Shown here one piece after another: positions 45,881-57,589 of a DNA stretch of 64,000 nucleotides. Origin of the DNA: Pelodera strongyloides (Eukaryota > Nematoda > Chromadorea > Rhabditida > Rhabditidae); assembly GCA_036852015.1 (NCBI GenBank), contig JAANDG010000013.1, positions 186,001 through 250,000 of the forward strand, read 5' to 3'. The position numbers were made by a program, and so were the translations under genes. Below the pieces are notes generated by a model. It was not told the DNA's origin and made no database searches. It saw only the letters and a list, made by a program, of their open reading frames with translations. Position 1 is the stretch's first letter. Each line of letters starts with the position of its first letter.

Positions 45881-48800
45881 ATGGCAGGCATAATAAAGAA
45901 GAATGCACCTGTAGTAGATTTGAGCGCCTGGATAGAACGGGATTTCTACCAGCTGAAGTATGTTGCGCACCAAGGCGAAGTACGGCGCCTATCCCAGAAT
46001 CCGGAAATCGCGGCAACAAATTGGGTATGTTTTTCATCGCATGCTTTTCGACTGCTTGTATTTGATGCTTTCTGTCTCCATATAATTTTCTATATATTCG
46101 ACCTCCAGCCATTCTTATGTGCATTTTTCTAATAAATTTATTTGTATTCACTATTCGGCTATGCATTTCTCCCGCGGTTTTTAGTGAGTGTGTCCGTATG
46201 CTTCACAATAAGTTGATACGGCAGTTTGTGCAAGTTGTGTAGATTTTCTGTCTGATAGACGACGTAAGTATGCACTGTACGTCTTTTCAGGCAAATGTTA
46301 CGCGATCCACCTTTTGGGGCTTGTTCCTGAAGGAGTATGAGAAAAAGCTAGGGAAACGAAATTTCTACATTGGATACACTCTTAGACAGAACAACACGGG
46401 TGAGCCTTTTGTTGTATGGAACAAACAGATGCTGATAAAGTTGCCTCCGGTGCGCAACTTTGAACACTGTATCGTAGCCAATACAAGTGATTTGGTGTTT
46501 ACTACAATGCTGAACATGCACTTTTTAATTTGATCATAGTTGTTTTACTTCCTGGTGATTTATCATTTGTTTTCAGTGAATTTTGCTGTTTTTCTTGACA
46601 CAGTTGACGTAAGATTGCTCGGCCACACTGGGGTAATGTGAGTATTTCTTATTTGTAATAGAGTTGACCTGCATATTTTGTTTGGATTGTCTTGTGGAAA
46701 GCGGGTTAAAGTCTGAAAATAAGTTAAATTTTTCAGGCGAGGCGGAAATGAATTTCCAATAATGAGAAGTAATCTCGAGGCGTTTGTTTCAAAAGTGATC
46801 TCAGAACGTGGACTTATCCCACCGGGACTCCTCGAACTAGCCGCTTGTCAAGTTGGTTTGATTTACGCTGTGAAGTTATCCGTGGATTTTGCAAAATGCA
46901 AACAGTTTAGCGACAACTATAATTTGACTTGACATGGTTATTGACCTTGAGTCCTTGCTGTCGAGGTGTAAAATATTGTACTATCAGAGCTGTACGTTTA
47001 GGAGTTCTTTGAACCAATTGCGCTTGTTTCTCTGCTGTGGTGTGAGCGATTGTACGAGAAATTGAAAGAAGGTATTTCTTTGTTTTTGCTTGCTTACCTT
47101 TGTGCTGTTGATGGCGATGCGTAAAGAAATGTCCTTTCTGCAAGTTTACTGGTACTGATTACTGTAGATCGGTTCTCCTGCCTGAATCAGGGACCCGTAT
47201 TGGATGATCACGAGAATGCGGATCTCGTCAAGGAATTGTTGGTATGTTGGTGATTTTGACGTATGATAGCTAAATTTTCCTTGTGGGAGAAAAAACTGGG
47301 TAGAGGCTTGTTCCCCAGTAGCTAGGCTTTGTAACAAATTTAGCCTGAGTGTTTTACTACCGTTCCGGGAGAGCTGTAATAATTGTAAATTGTAAGTTAA
47401 AATATTTGAGTTGTCGGTGGGTCAGTCATCTTATTTTGTCTGCTTAATGCTGTGTTGTCCGCATCAGTGTCTATGTCTGAGGGAGTCCGTTTTTAGGACC
47501 ACATGACCGCGTTCAGCGAGCAACTGTGGTCCGGCAAGCTGTGTCTGCGTATTCGTGCAACCGATGCGCATATTGCAAGGGTTGGTCTTCTCTTATTTGG
47601 GTTGTTTACTTTTTGTTGACTGTAAGTAAAAGATAAAGAGTAGCGGGTTATATCAACAGCATCCGCAGAAACGGTGCACCGGGGTCCGGTTCATTGCTGA
47701 AGCCGGATATAACCCGGTGATTGTAAGTGTATTTACTAATCTTTTATTGTTGATGTCGATTGACGTTGTATGCTAGCTGGTCTAATAAGTCAGTAAGTAT
47801 GTTGTTCCGTAAGGACTATCGAGGTTGTCGTTTCGATATTTTGTATCAGCGTTTCAGATGCTTGGTTTTCGTTACGTTGCTGTCATCGATCAAACGTTTG
47901 ATGAAATTTATGTAAGTTTCCAAATCTATACTTTATCGCATTTGTTGCTGTTATTAGCAATGAAATCACGAAGTATGATCTCTTGTTGGGATTTTTTTAA
48001 TGAACTTATACGTCTTAGAGTTGTCTTTTGATTATGTGATTACCATATTTTTTATGATTAGCGGGCAATTGCCTGGTATAGTCGAACACCTAATTTTCAG
48101 AAGAATTCATGTTTTAACGCGGAAGGTGTGCTGAACTTTGACGACACTTTGCTACCTGAAGACTGCCCACAGAGGACGATTCGGAACTGCCACCAAGTGA
48201 GATCTTCATTTTCTGTCGTGATCTGTTGTAATAAGGGAGTGTGAGAGAGAGCTATACTAAAGGCTGATGATACGTTCTTTTAAAATGTAACCGGGATGGA
48301 AATACATAACGAGAACGTAGTTGTCCAACAGTACTAGTCATGTTCTTATTTATTTTTCTGCCTGCCTACGCCACATATTTTCAGGGGAAATCCTCGGAAT
48401 CGAATTCTTTTGAATCGAATTCTTCTTCCGAACACTTTGCTTTTACGCGTTCGCCTGAAAAGCACATGCTTTTTACGAGTGTCGCTGGAAAGATTGCCGT
48501 GAGGAAAGTGCGAGACTACGTTGAGCGAAGGCACAAGGCAAAGGATGAGGTTGTTGTCTTGTTCTTATTCCGCGCCATCGCGGCGCACCAATGAGGATGC
48601 GCCATAGGGGCGCGGCGCACCCCTTTAGGGTGCGCGGCGGGGGCGTCAGCGCCCGAGGCGCGCATGTGGCGTTTCCCCAGATCGGTGCGCCTGAGGTGCC
48701 CCAAATGTCATTGAATACCTGTGGCCACTCCACACCTTTTGAGTGGGTACCGCGCCCCAGCAACGGACCTCTTTTTGTGCGCGGAGTTTCATCGGATTTG

Positions 48801-51800
48801 GTTTTTTCTTTTAATATAGAGGAAAATCCTTGGGGGGGGGGACATCCTGATCCTATATTCGTTCTATACATCGTTAATTTGTATTTCATAGTTTTTGCTG
48901 TAAGATTCATCTGTGTATATTGCAGATGGCCGAAAATTTTGTCAAGATTTGTGAGAAACCGTCGACCAGTGGCGAGAGCATGGCGCTTCGTTTGGTGGGG
49001 ACTTTTCATTTTTTATTTATTTACTCTGGTCGATTATCTCTACGTCCCTGAACAATTACATAGTTAAATGATAAAAAAATGATAATTAGGTAATGTTTTT
49101 CTTTCGTAAGTTACATGTTAGACGATAGTTCGCACATTTAGGCACCACAACGGATTGAGACGTTTGTCGAAAAGGTTACTCACAGCATGGCTTGGAAGCT
49201 CACGGAATATAAATGCAAGTCGCCTGGTGTACAGTTTTTATATTTTATTGATTTTTGATTTCACTTTTGATTCTTTATTCATTCCATTCATGAATATTAT
49301 AGTACAGTGAACCAATTCATGACTATAATAGTGCAGTGAACCAACTATGTGTGTGCAGTGAACTTGTTGAGAGGGAGAGGCGATAATTGTTCAGTATCCA
49401 CACGCCAATTATTTCTCTGGGACGCTCTACTACGTAGACCGGTCCTATTCGACATTCCTAGCTTTCCTTCTCATTCCTTTTGTCTGAATAAACAGTGCAC
49501 TTTCAGCTCGTGATCCAGCGAATGGTCGTCATACATGCAAGGTTTGGCTGAGTCGGTTTCCGTACGCATTCCTTGGTGGTGAGGCATCAGGGCTTGATGA
49601 GGGGTTAGTTCCAGTAAACTTGACTACCTTTTTGATTCGGTATCATATCAGTATCTGTATCCCATTCGATTCGGTTTCTTTGCACTCAAACAGGGCACAT
49701 TCCCATTTGTAGATGTGGATCTGGTCTGTTTAGCTAGTGACAGAATGTACAACTTGTGCAATAGCTGTTTTGACACAAACCGGGGATGGCGCGTGCATGA
49801 TTTTAATAGATTCATTTATAAGCACATTTGCTGGTGTACTGCGCCGGTTATCTTTGTGAATTCAGGGAAACGCGGCGACGGGCCGTAGTGATGTTGTATG
49901 CACAGATGGGAAAAGTGGCAATACTTCCGGAAAACTTGCTTTTTCTCATTCCTCTGGATGATGTGAGTATTTTTGACCGATAGTTTTCGTGATGTGAGAT
50001 GTGAGCGGAGATTAGTCGATTAGTGACAAACATTCGCGCCATAAACTCGTTGTTTCTAGCGCTGGTGTGACGTGGTGATTGATCACGTGTCGAAGGGTCT
50101 CAAGCAAATGACTCTGGCGTTGGATTTGCGTACGTTTATTAAGTATATCTTTGCTGCGTTTTATTCTGTCTTGTTGCTTTTAGCGGCTTCGTTTTGTACA
50201 GTACTAATCCATACCTCTTTAGCCAAAGTGAAAGTGAAAATGCGACAACTGGTGAATGATGAAGCGATGAGCGGTAAACCAGTAGAAAATGGTGGCGAAT
50301 TGGTAAGATAGTTGGTTTCTACGTCTGATCTAGTTCTTAGCTGTGTGCGGGAGTTTCATATGCAAATCGTACGGTATGATGAGGTTTACTCCGGTCATCA
50401 TGAAGGCTCAATGCTTATTTCCTTGTCAATACACATCTTTAGATTAGGTGCTTTCTGGTTTACCTTTTTTATGTTTCCTTTGGGACCGCGTTCTCTTCTG
50501 GCGTTCGTCCTTCGTATTCTAAATTCTAAGTGTTTAATGTCCTAGGACAAGATGATTGCTCTAATGATGGAGGAAACTCTTCGGATATCCAAGATGATGT
50601 GGAGCCGACTGACAATTGTTGCGCCATTAGGAGCTCAAATACCATCTGTGAGTACTTATTTATGTGTCTATAATTCGTGATTCAACTCTGATTTTTAATA
50701 ATTATATTCGGTGTCATGACGGATAAAATGCGTAAGAGCGTACGGTTATAAAAGGTTTCAATTGCCTGTAAAAGTTGTAGGTGTGTGTAACCTTGACTGT
50801 TTAAAGGGAGTCGGCGGCTATCCGTCTATTGAGCGCGACACGAATGACGTATTTTGGGATCAAGAAGTTAGGAAGAATGCGTGGACGGACAAGGCAGGCT
50901 ATATAAGGCTATATATTTCCCTGTTCTTGGTAACTGTGCCTCAAAAAGCCTGAGACAAGTTACAGTAAAGGAAGGTCAAAAAGCCTGAGACAAGTAACTG
51001 ACTTTCGAAGACCTAGTTCTCATTTTAAAAAGACCTAGACCTAGTTCTCATTTCTCGAAGACCTAGTTCTCAGTGGGATTCTTACGGTAGACAATTAGGG
51101 AGACATGTATTTTCTTCGCATGTCTTATTGAACACATTCTTGTATTATTCAGGGACCCAGTGTGCCTTCCATCTCATCGCTTCAAGCTCTGCTGTTCAAT
51201 AAACAAGAGGAAACCGTGAAAGAAGAAAAGACGGAAGAGCGGCAGTCTCCACTCCAGAGTTCAGTGGCGTCGAGCGCGCCGACTCCCGGTGTACAACGAC
51301 CGCCACCCTCCTTTGTTTCGCTCAACACATCGGTGCCCCCACCGCCCTTGCCGTTGTACATGTCGATGCCGCCACCGATACCAGTTTCCATGTGCTCAGT
51401 GCCGATGAGCTTTAGTGTTCCCCCGCCACAAATCGTGGCTCTTCAGCCCCTGCAATCATTAATGGCATTACCATTACTCAGAGAGAGACCGCCTGGAGTG
51501 GAACTTCCGTTTGTTCCTTCTTCGACGAGCACTCCAACTACGACCTTCAACAACCTGTTGCTGTCTCCAAGTGAGATAGAACGGATTATTGTTCATAAGA
51601 GAGGTGAGTATGGTTTTTGTCCCCTTCTTAACGGTTGTGATTAGTACTTTAGAGACGTTACTGTGCTTAACGCGAAATACTGGGCGGTTTTTGAGACACT
51701 TCGAGTACACCAGCATGCTTATGCAAATGGACATACAATTATAATGAAAAATCGAGCTAAATTCGAGTAAATTAGCATAAATACGTAAGGATTCAGTTGT

Positions 51801-52956
51801 CCACGATGCTTTTCGAAAACCGGCCGGTATAGGTAGTTCGCTACAGGTTTCCAAGTTTTTTTTTATATATACGATGAAGATTTCAGGAACCGATCGTGTG
51901 CATCGTTTTTTTATTTGTGTGGATTCTTAAAATGAGTAGACGATATTGATTTCAGTTACCGAAAATCGCAGTTCACCAGGCCTTTATTCCCCCAGGAGTA
52001 CCGTTGACGGTTCTGTCGACGGACACCGAATTTCGCCACACGGTCGCCGTGAGCGGAGTTCTTCGCGTGACCGCCGTAGTCGCTCTACTTCACGAGGTAG
52101 ACGTCGAAGATCGACTTCGCGCGACTGCAGGCGTCGCTCGATATCTCGCGATAGTAAGCGTCGTCATCCTATGTCATCTCGCGTGCGCTCCCGTCATTCT
52201 CCGTCACCAAACGCTCGCCGACGTCGCTCGTCTTCTCGTGACCGAAAAAAGCGAAATGAATCCCCGGGCCGGGTCGGACGTTCCTCTTCTCGCGAGCGTC
52301 GTCTTTCTTCAACTTCGTCCCGCGACCCTCGTCATCGTGATTCACCTCGTGATCACCGACGTCGCTCTTCCTCTCGCGATCGACACGATCGGAAGAGCTT
52401 TGCGGAATCCCGTAGAAAGGTCTCTGAAGGCCGATCTACTCGTGGCTCGCACGACCGCTCTGACAAGGACAAAAAGGAAGACCGCCCTTCGTCTCGTCGA
52501 CATCGCTCTACTTCGAAGGACGGCCGAAGATCGTCTGCCACATCTGATCTTTTCAGTGTGGAATCCACTGACGCTAATGACGACTCATCGAGCACGGCGT
52601 CGGCCTGCCCGAATGAATCTGAAATCGACTCATTTATTCGAGACATTCCACTTGAGCAGGCGGACTTTGTATTCAACCCTGCTGACACTATGAATTTGAA
52701 TTCTGGAGCCTCTACCGCTTCGTTTGCGGAAAATTCTGAACGTATTTCACCGCCGCTACGCATTTCCCGTGACTTGGAATTTGGCCCAGGAAGCGGAGGA
52801 ACGTCTCCGCCGCGAAAGGTCCGTCTGGTTGTCCAATCACAGACTGGGCCTCCTGGAGCTTGCACCTCGGATCCTGCTATTGATCCTAGTACTCTTTTGT
52901 CGAATAGGATTCATGATATGTCGCAAAATTTAGGTCCCTGGGGATCACAGGCTTAA
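45881..52956 (+). CDS. Gene B: two-module dsRBD-like / proline-rich / RS-domain protein
   Basis: Not a family I can name; reads as a paralogue of A, C and D. About 1019 residues. Exons: 45881-46024, 46291-46399, 46577-46637, 46737-46855, 47168-47241, 47497-47580, 47660-47722, 47858-47911, 48062-48196, 48385-48549, 48926-48994, 49142-49226, 49507-49603, 49866-49962, 50060-50129, 50223-50302, 50546-50647, 51153-51603, 51956-52956. Module 1 (about 49-230): TFWGLFLKEYEKKLG, VRLLGHTG, ERGLIPPGLLEL, QLWSGKLCLRIR. Module 2 (about 337-535): VWLSRFPYAFLGGE, MGKVAILPENLLF, RWCDVVIDHVSKG, MMWSRLTIVAP. Then a Pro-rich exon (536-686; PPPPLPLYMSMPPPIPVS), a long RS domain (about 700-850; RSSSRDRRSRSTSRGRRRR) and an acidic, Ser-rich tail (EIDSFIRDIPLEQADFVFNP). 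RS plus RNA-binding-like modules suggest a nuclear RNA role, which is inference. The exon 12 donor is weak or uses GC. Confidence 0.7.
46092..46184. repeat. Direct repeat in gene B intron 1
   Basis: Second copy of the repeat at 45586-45680 (ATATTCGACCTCCAGCCATT, TTTCTAATAAATTTATTTGT). The two copies bracket gene B exon 1. Confidence 0.8.
48580..48850. repeat. GC-rich block in gene B intron 10
   Basis: A sharp rise in GC content (for example GGCGCGGCGCACCCCTTTAG and GCGTCAGCGCCCGAGGCGCG) unlike the AT-rich introns around it, ending in a run of G at about 48830. It begins directly after the gene B exon 10 donor and has short inverted GCGCC/GGCGC segments. The open frames here on both strands have no family likeness. 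Possibly an inserted repeat. Confidence 0.6.
50935..51085. repeat. Short tandem duplications in gene B intron
   Basis: TCAAAAAGCCTGAGACAAGT occurs twice, then CGAAGACCTAGTTCTCATTT occurs about three times with variation. Confidence 0.85.
51666..51843. mobile_element. Palindromic MITE, family 1, copy 4 (gene B intron)
   Basis: TTAACGCGAAATACTGGGC start, central ATGCAAATGGACATACAAT, CCGGCCGGTATAGGTAGTTCG end. It sits just upstream of the RS-domain exon. Confidence 0.75.
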
Positions 52957-53070
52957 TTGGTACTTACTGATTCCTTATCGTAGCCATTTCACATTAGTAG
53001 TTTAGTAGTTGTTCTTTGCTCGTATTTTCTCTTTACTTGTTTAGGTCTAAGGTCTAAGGTATTCACTTTG

Positions 53071-53252
53071 TTAGAGCGAAATACCGGCCAGTTTTTGAAA
53101 CGCATCGTGGACTGCTGAATTCTTACGTATTTGTGCAAAGTTGCTCGAATTTAACTCGATTTTTTATTCTAATTTATGTTCATTTGCATAAGCTGCATAG
53201 GAATGCTCATATACTCGATGTGTTTCAAAAACCGTCCGATATTTCGCTTTAA
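53071..53252. mobile_element. Palindromic MITE, family 1, copy 5
   Basis: TTAGAGCGAAATACCGGCC start and CCGATATTTCGCTTTAAA end around the family's central AATTTATGTTCATTTGCATA block. It is immediately 3' of gene B. Confidence 0.8.
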
Positions 53253-53982
53253 ATGTATTGCACTATGCGGATTGAATGTTAATTTTTTTTGGTTATGGAT
53301 TTTCGTTTTTTTTGTTATTTAGTTTTTATTTACTGAGTTATTTTTGTCTTAATGTTATATATAATTACTTTACTTACGGAGGCGGAGTTTTGTGTGTCTC
53401 ATAATTTAACTTCTGTGTTGCGATGTGTTGCTTTATTTGTACAGACGTGTAATTTCGGGGTTATTTGTCTTTAAACTTACGGTGAAATTTCCGGATTTGT
53501 ACTACAAGTATTTGTTGAAATATGACTTTTACTCATTATCTTTTTTTTAAAGTAACATTAATAAACATCTTTATATTTCTGAAACTGTCTATGTTGTAGC
53601 GCTTTACTGGTTTCTGTCCAGGACTTACTTCCACGTCATTGTTTTTATTTTATTTTGAATACTTTGTTTGTGCACTGGATTCGATTTCATCTCGATTTAG
53701 GCTTTCAGGGAATGAACGGTGACTTCCACGCTTCAGCGTCAAGGATAGAACTTCCCTTTGTGCCCACGCCATACTTTTTTTTAATATTCATTCTTCCTTT
53801 TCATTTGCATCATTACATTTGTGCGGCAGTCTTTGCGTGTCATACCTCTTAACAATTACATTTTCACTTTGTGATCTCTGTTCGTTCGAGCTTTTGATTT
53901 ATTTCGAAATTTAAAGAATATACTTCCCGCAGTTTTTGCATGGCTTTTTTCTGTTTTGAGGGATATTTTTTTTTACATTTTG

Positions 53983-53992
53983 TGGATTTCAG
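53983..53992 (+). promoter_or_regulatory. Candidate spliced-leader acceptor for gene C
   Basis: TTTGTGGATTTCAG ends one base before the ATG at 53994. Confidence 0.45.
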
Positions 53993-53993
53993 A

Positions 53994-56900
53994 ATGTCGG
54001 CCGATACATTTTCGGCCTTTCTCAACTCGTGTAACCACGACAGACCACGTGAATTGGTGCTGGACGACAGTTTGGAGGTTGGTTTTTGTTGTATTCAACA
54101 ATTTAGGGTTCATTAGCCCGTATTCTCGGGTCGACGGGAATGTTCCGTTGGGAGCTCATTCGTATGCAAATTTTTCCTCCAGCTAGTCTAGATAGTCGAG
54201 AAATTTGCATACAAAGGATTTCCCAAACGGAACGTTTCCGTCGACAGGAGAATACGGGCTATTGTGAGCAAGCTGGGATTTCGTTTGAGTAATACCATCT
54301 TAGCCCCGCGGCTTATTTAAATCGGGAAAAGCCGCAGGGAATAGTGCTTTAGACGTCTTGTTTGAGAATTCGAGTATGCTATCTAAACTAGTTGGAGAAA
54401 ATCGTCTATTTTAGGGTCGAACACCTAATGAAAAATGGGCGTTACAACACTTCTTCAAGTTGCTCTGCAGTAAAATTGGCTGCCGACTAATGCAGCGAAA
54501 TGTCAACTTCACAAATAAATCTGGAAAGGAAAAACGTTAGTTTGTAGCCTCTTTGATTCATGTTTTTTTGTTAGAGGATGAGAGATATGGTGAAAGAATA
54601 TTAGATTCAGAACCGTGAGAGAGCGTTGAGGGTAGTGGGTACTGTATAAAATACATTTGCTTAGGGTAGTGGGTACTGCATAAAACACATTTGCTTAGGG
54701 TAGTGGGTACTGTGCAAAATTACATTTGCTCTTTCCAGCTGGAAAGTTGCTTTGGTTCGATGGAATCCCGGATCTCGTTCTCAAAGGATTCACTCCATTT
54801 CATGCAACGTGGGTTTTATATTGTTCTCATAATACGGAAAGAATGATTAAAAACCGTCAGTATGAGCTATCAACGCACCTAGGAAGAGCCTCATTGGTCA
54901 CGTTATCGCCATTGCGCAAGTGGCATTGTATTTGTGCAAGGACCCAGAAGTCCAGAAGTAAGGACGAATTTCACACCCAGTAGATCTTCCCTCCGCGCAC
55001 CGTGGCACTGATGTTTTCTGATTTTCTTTTATAATTTATGTTTTTGGCGTTGACTGATTTCAAGTTTCAGGTACAAAATATGTAGTGTGTTAGTAAATTC
55101 CAACATCCAAGAGAGAAGCCCATCTTGATGAACCGTATATCGCTCACAACGACAGCATGCGGTACTACCCTACAGTAGCCGTATGCACGAACGCTGGGTG
55201 AATGCTCCCAGCTCACTGTCCGTGCATACTGCATACGGTCACTGAACTGACTGCACGGTGTTAACTGCGGCTGTCTGGTCGACAGTGAATTTGTATCTTT
55301 TTGTTGTTGTTGTTGTTTCGTTTCCTAATCCATTGTTTCAGGGACTGGAAAGGCGAAAAGGAAACGATCAATGACGCCCTCTTTAGTCTTATGCAGGAAG
55401 TCACCTTCATTGGGGTCGTGCCGCATCGGTTGTGGAATACTTGGAAGAACCAGGTAAAGGATGGATCGAGACAGCTCTACAATCGTCTGAACACCTACTA
55501 ATCATATCAATTTTCAGATATTTTGACACTTTAGTGATTCGACCCTAATAGGCGGCCATGCAAGGCGCTGCCCAAAAGAACTATAAAAAAGACACGCCGT
55601 TGTCGACGTCACGTGGATTTGTTTAACCTATCTACACTACGGGATGATCCCAATTATCGCAATGTGTCCTTGAGGGAGGAGGGAGGGACGATATTCTGTT
55701 TTTCCTCGCGTTCTACGTCACACCGACTTTCGTCTTTTTGCGCAGTTCGCACCTTGGTGTCGACTACGCGACGTCGCGACCTTCGACATGCCAAATCTAT
55801 TAATAGCTCTGTATGTCTGTCGGAAAAGGCCTCATCCAGTGATTACCTCACTCGTCTTGTCTGTCGTCTGTATTACTTTGACGTGCGAAGCACTGTATCA
55901 TTACAATATCTGTTATTCGTATAGCACCGCGTTTGATATGACCGATGCCGTGCTCAGTTTCTGAGTATGACGAAGAAGTGTAGAGCGCATTTCGCACTTT
56001 CCTGCTAAAATGTCTCAGAATTCGTTCAGTTAACGTATGCGTCATCTTTCGCAGTCTCTCTGTGAGAATTTGAGAGAAAACGCCTATAAATAGCTGGACA
56101 GTGGAGAAATACACAGCAACCAGGAGCAGAATGAAATACCATCAACACCTGAGAACAAACATAATAAACTATTTGACGTGCTAAAACTAGTGTCTAGTCT
56201 TTCTGGCACGTAGGCAATTATCTGGTTTATTGTGGGAAATGTGGCGTAAAATATCGCAAGACGTTTTGATGTACTTCCACTTAACTGTAGTTTTGTTGTC
56301 GGTGCATCTATCCAGCTCCCTTTTTTGTAAGTTAGTTAATTGTCTTTCTTGTTGACACTCACCTATTGCTGGTAAAACAATTATCATTTTCTAGGAGCTC
56401 ATAAAGTCGCTGGTTCTGCTCATCTTCCCTATATTTGACCACATCAGAAAGCAGTGCGAGTCTGGTAAGTAGTATTGTCTTCCTTTGCAGGTGTTGTTGA
56501 CTCAGTTTGTCAGTTTCTTTTCGGACAAATTTTTTTTTGTTCAGCTGAATATCGTGCGTTATGTGGATGCGGAAACGACGGAGCAAAGAATAAAGAACTG
56601 CTGACCTTGTCGTTTAAATTTTGCGTAAGTTCTTCTTCTCTTTTTAAAGATACGGAGGCTTCCCTATGGTTTTGTATATAATAGTAGAGCGCATGTCGTT
56701 TTTGTTAAATTCTTGTCTTTTATTTATCGGACATTCTTTCCCGGTAGATGTTTTATTTTCCGTGTGAGCTCATCATGAGGAATTTATTTTGCCAGCAAAG
56801 GCAAAGACTGTACGGGTCTTTTGTTTCTAAACATTAGTGTTGATTGGTTAATATTTCTATTATTTGTTTTAATTTTTAGAATGAGCTGAAAGGTTGGCTG

Positions 56901-57587
56901 AGGGAATACTGGAGACAGAAAGAGAAGACTAAGATTCGACTGCCGCCCAGGGCTCATAATTCAAAGGTTGCTTTTTTTTAGTTTATATTGTAATTCTCTC
57001 TTGTTATTATCTTCGTATTAAACTTGAGATTTGATTAGATGATATAACTACAAAAGGTAATATGTGGGTTTAAATGTGTCATGCCCATAGATGTCACTGA
57101 TGTCAGTAGCGTAGTATGTTATCCAACGGTATTTAGCTCGGCTGGCCGCAGATTTTGATGCCGCAACACGATTTTGATAAACTATTTGCATCGTCTGGAG
57201 TACAGGTATGTTGGCAAATAATGTATTATGCTAAATACTGTATACCCCAGTATAGTTAGCTCAATGCTTGGTTGAAGGAATATTGGCTGATAATAGCTCA
57301 ATTAGTTGGCTTACCGGGAATAACTTTCTTTTACCCAACGATTAATGTTTGTTACCCAACAATTAGCACTTCACTGATAACTTCATACATTTCATACATA
57401 AATAAAGCCAGTGAAACATTTACGCTTCGCGCCGTACTTCATTGGTCATTATTATGTGTGTTGAAAGTTTTATCGTATGCCTTGTTCCGCTGTTCTGCAG
57501 GTATCTAATAGACGTCGGTCGGATTCTAGAAGAAAAAAATCTTCTTTATTGGTGAATAAGTTGTTTAGATCTCGGAACCGAAGTTAG
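53994..57587 (+). CDS. Gene C: single-module dsRBD-like protein with short basic RS-like tail
   Basis: Smallest member of the A-D group, 259 residues, unrecognised family. Exons: 53994-54077, 54415-54535, 54739-54808, 55342-55453, 56395-56464, 56545-56624, 56880-56966, 57137-57205, 57501-57587, with every phase agreeing. Residues 29-68 form an alpha/beta start (WALQHFFKLLCSKIGCRLMQ). The core is LLWFDGIPDLVLKG (about 72-85). A helix then leads to FIGVVPHRLWNTWKNQ (about 116-130), the L-x-P segment shared with the paralogues. ELIKSLVLLIFPIFDHIRKQ is a hydrophobic helix. LREYWRQKEKTKIRLPPRAH (about 187-206) holds the conserved Trp and basic strand. The tail NRRRSDSRRKKSS to LFRSRNRS is short and basic, like a reduced RS domain. 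Because it has one module, it may show the minimal unit of the family. Gene D begins two bases after its stop. Confidence 0.7.
54114..54262. mobile_element. Palindromic MITE in gene C intron 1
   Basis: Arms AGCCCGTATTCTCGGGTCGAC and its complement ending GAGAATACGGGCT flank ATGCAAATTT / AAATTTGCAT blocks, which recall family 2. Confidence 0.8.
54622..54730. repeat. Three tandem units of about 37 bp in gene C intron 2
   Basis: Three units of GGGTAGTGGGTACTG followed by an AAAA..ACATTTGCTT stretch, the last running directly into the CTTTCCAG acceptor of exon 3. Confidence 0.9.
55150..55245. repeat. Hairpin repeat in gene C intron 3
   Basis: GCCGTATGCACGAACGCTGG and CACTGTCCGTGCATACTGCA / TACGGTC are imperfect inverted arms around ATGCTCCCAGCTCA. 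It resembles a shrunken version of the repeats at 21369 and 29820. Confidence 0.6.
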
Positions 57588-57589
57588 TG

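Larger units (their letters stand above)
52957..53993. other. Gap between gene B and gene C
   Basis: Contains family 1 MITE copy 5 at 53071-53252, an AATAAA near 53566 that may end gene B, and T-rich DNA before gene C. A 65-residue open frame at 53655 lacks support. Confidence 0.5.

Noticed and set aside
52004..52693. 229-residue frame overlapping the gene B RS exon, and the minus-strand 170-residue frame at 52353
   Set aside because: Both are shadow frames produced by the biased RS codons; the 51956-52956 frame joins the upstream exons in phase.
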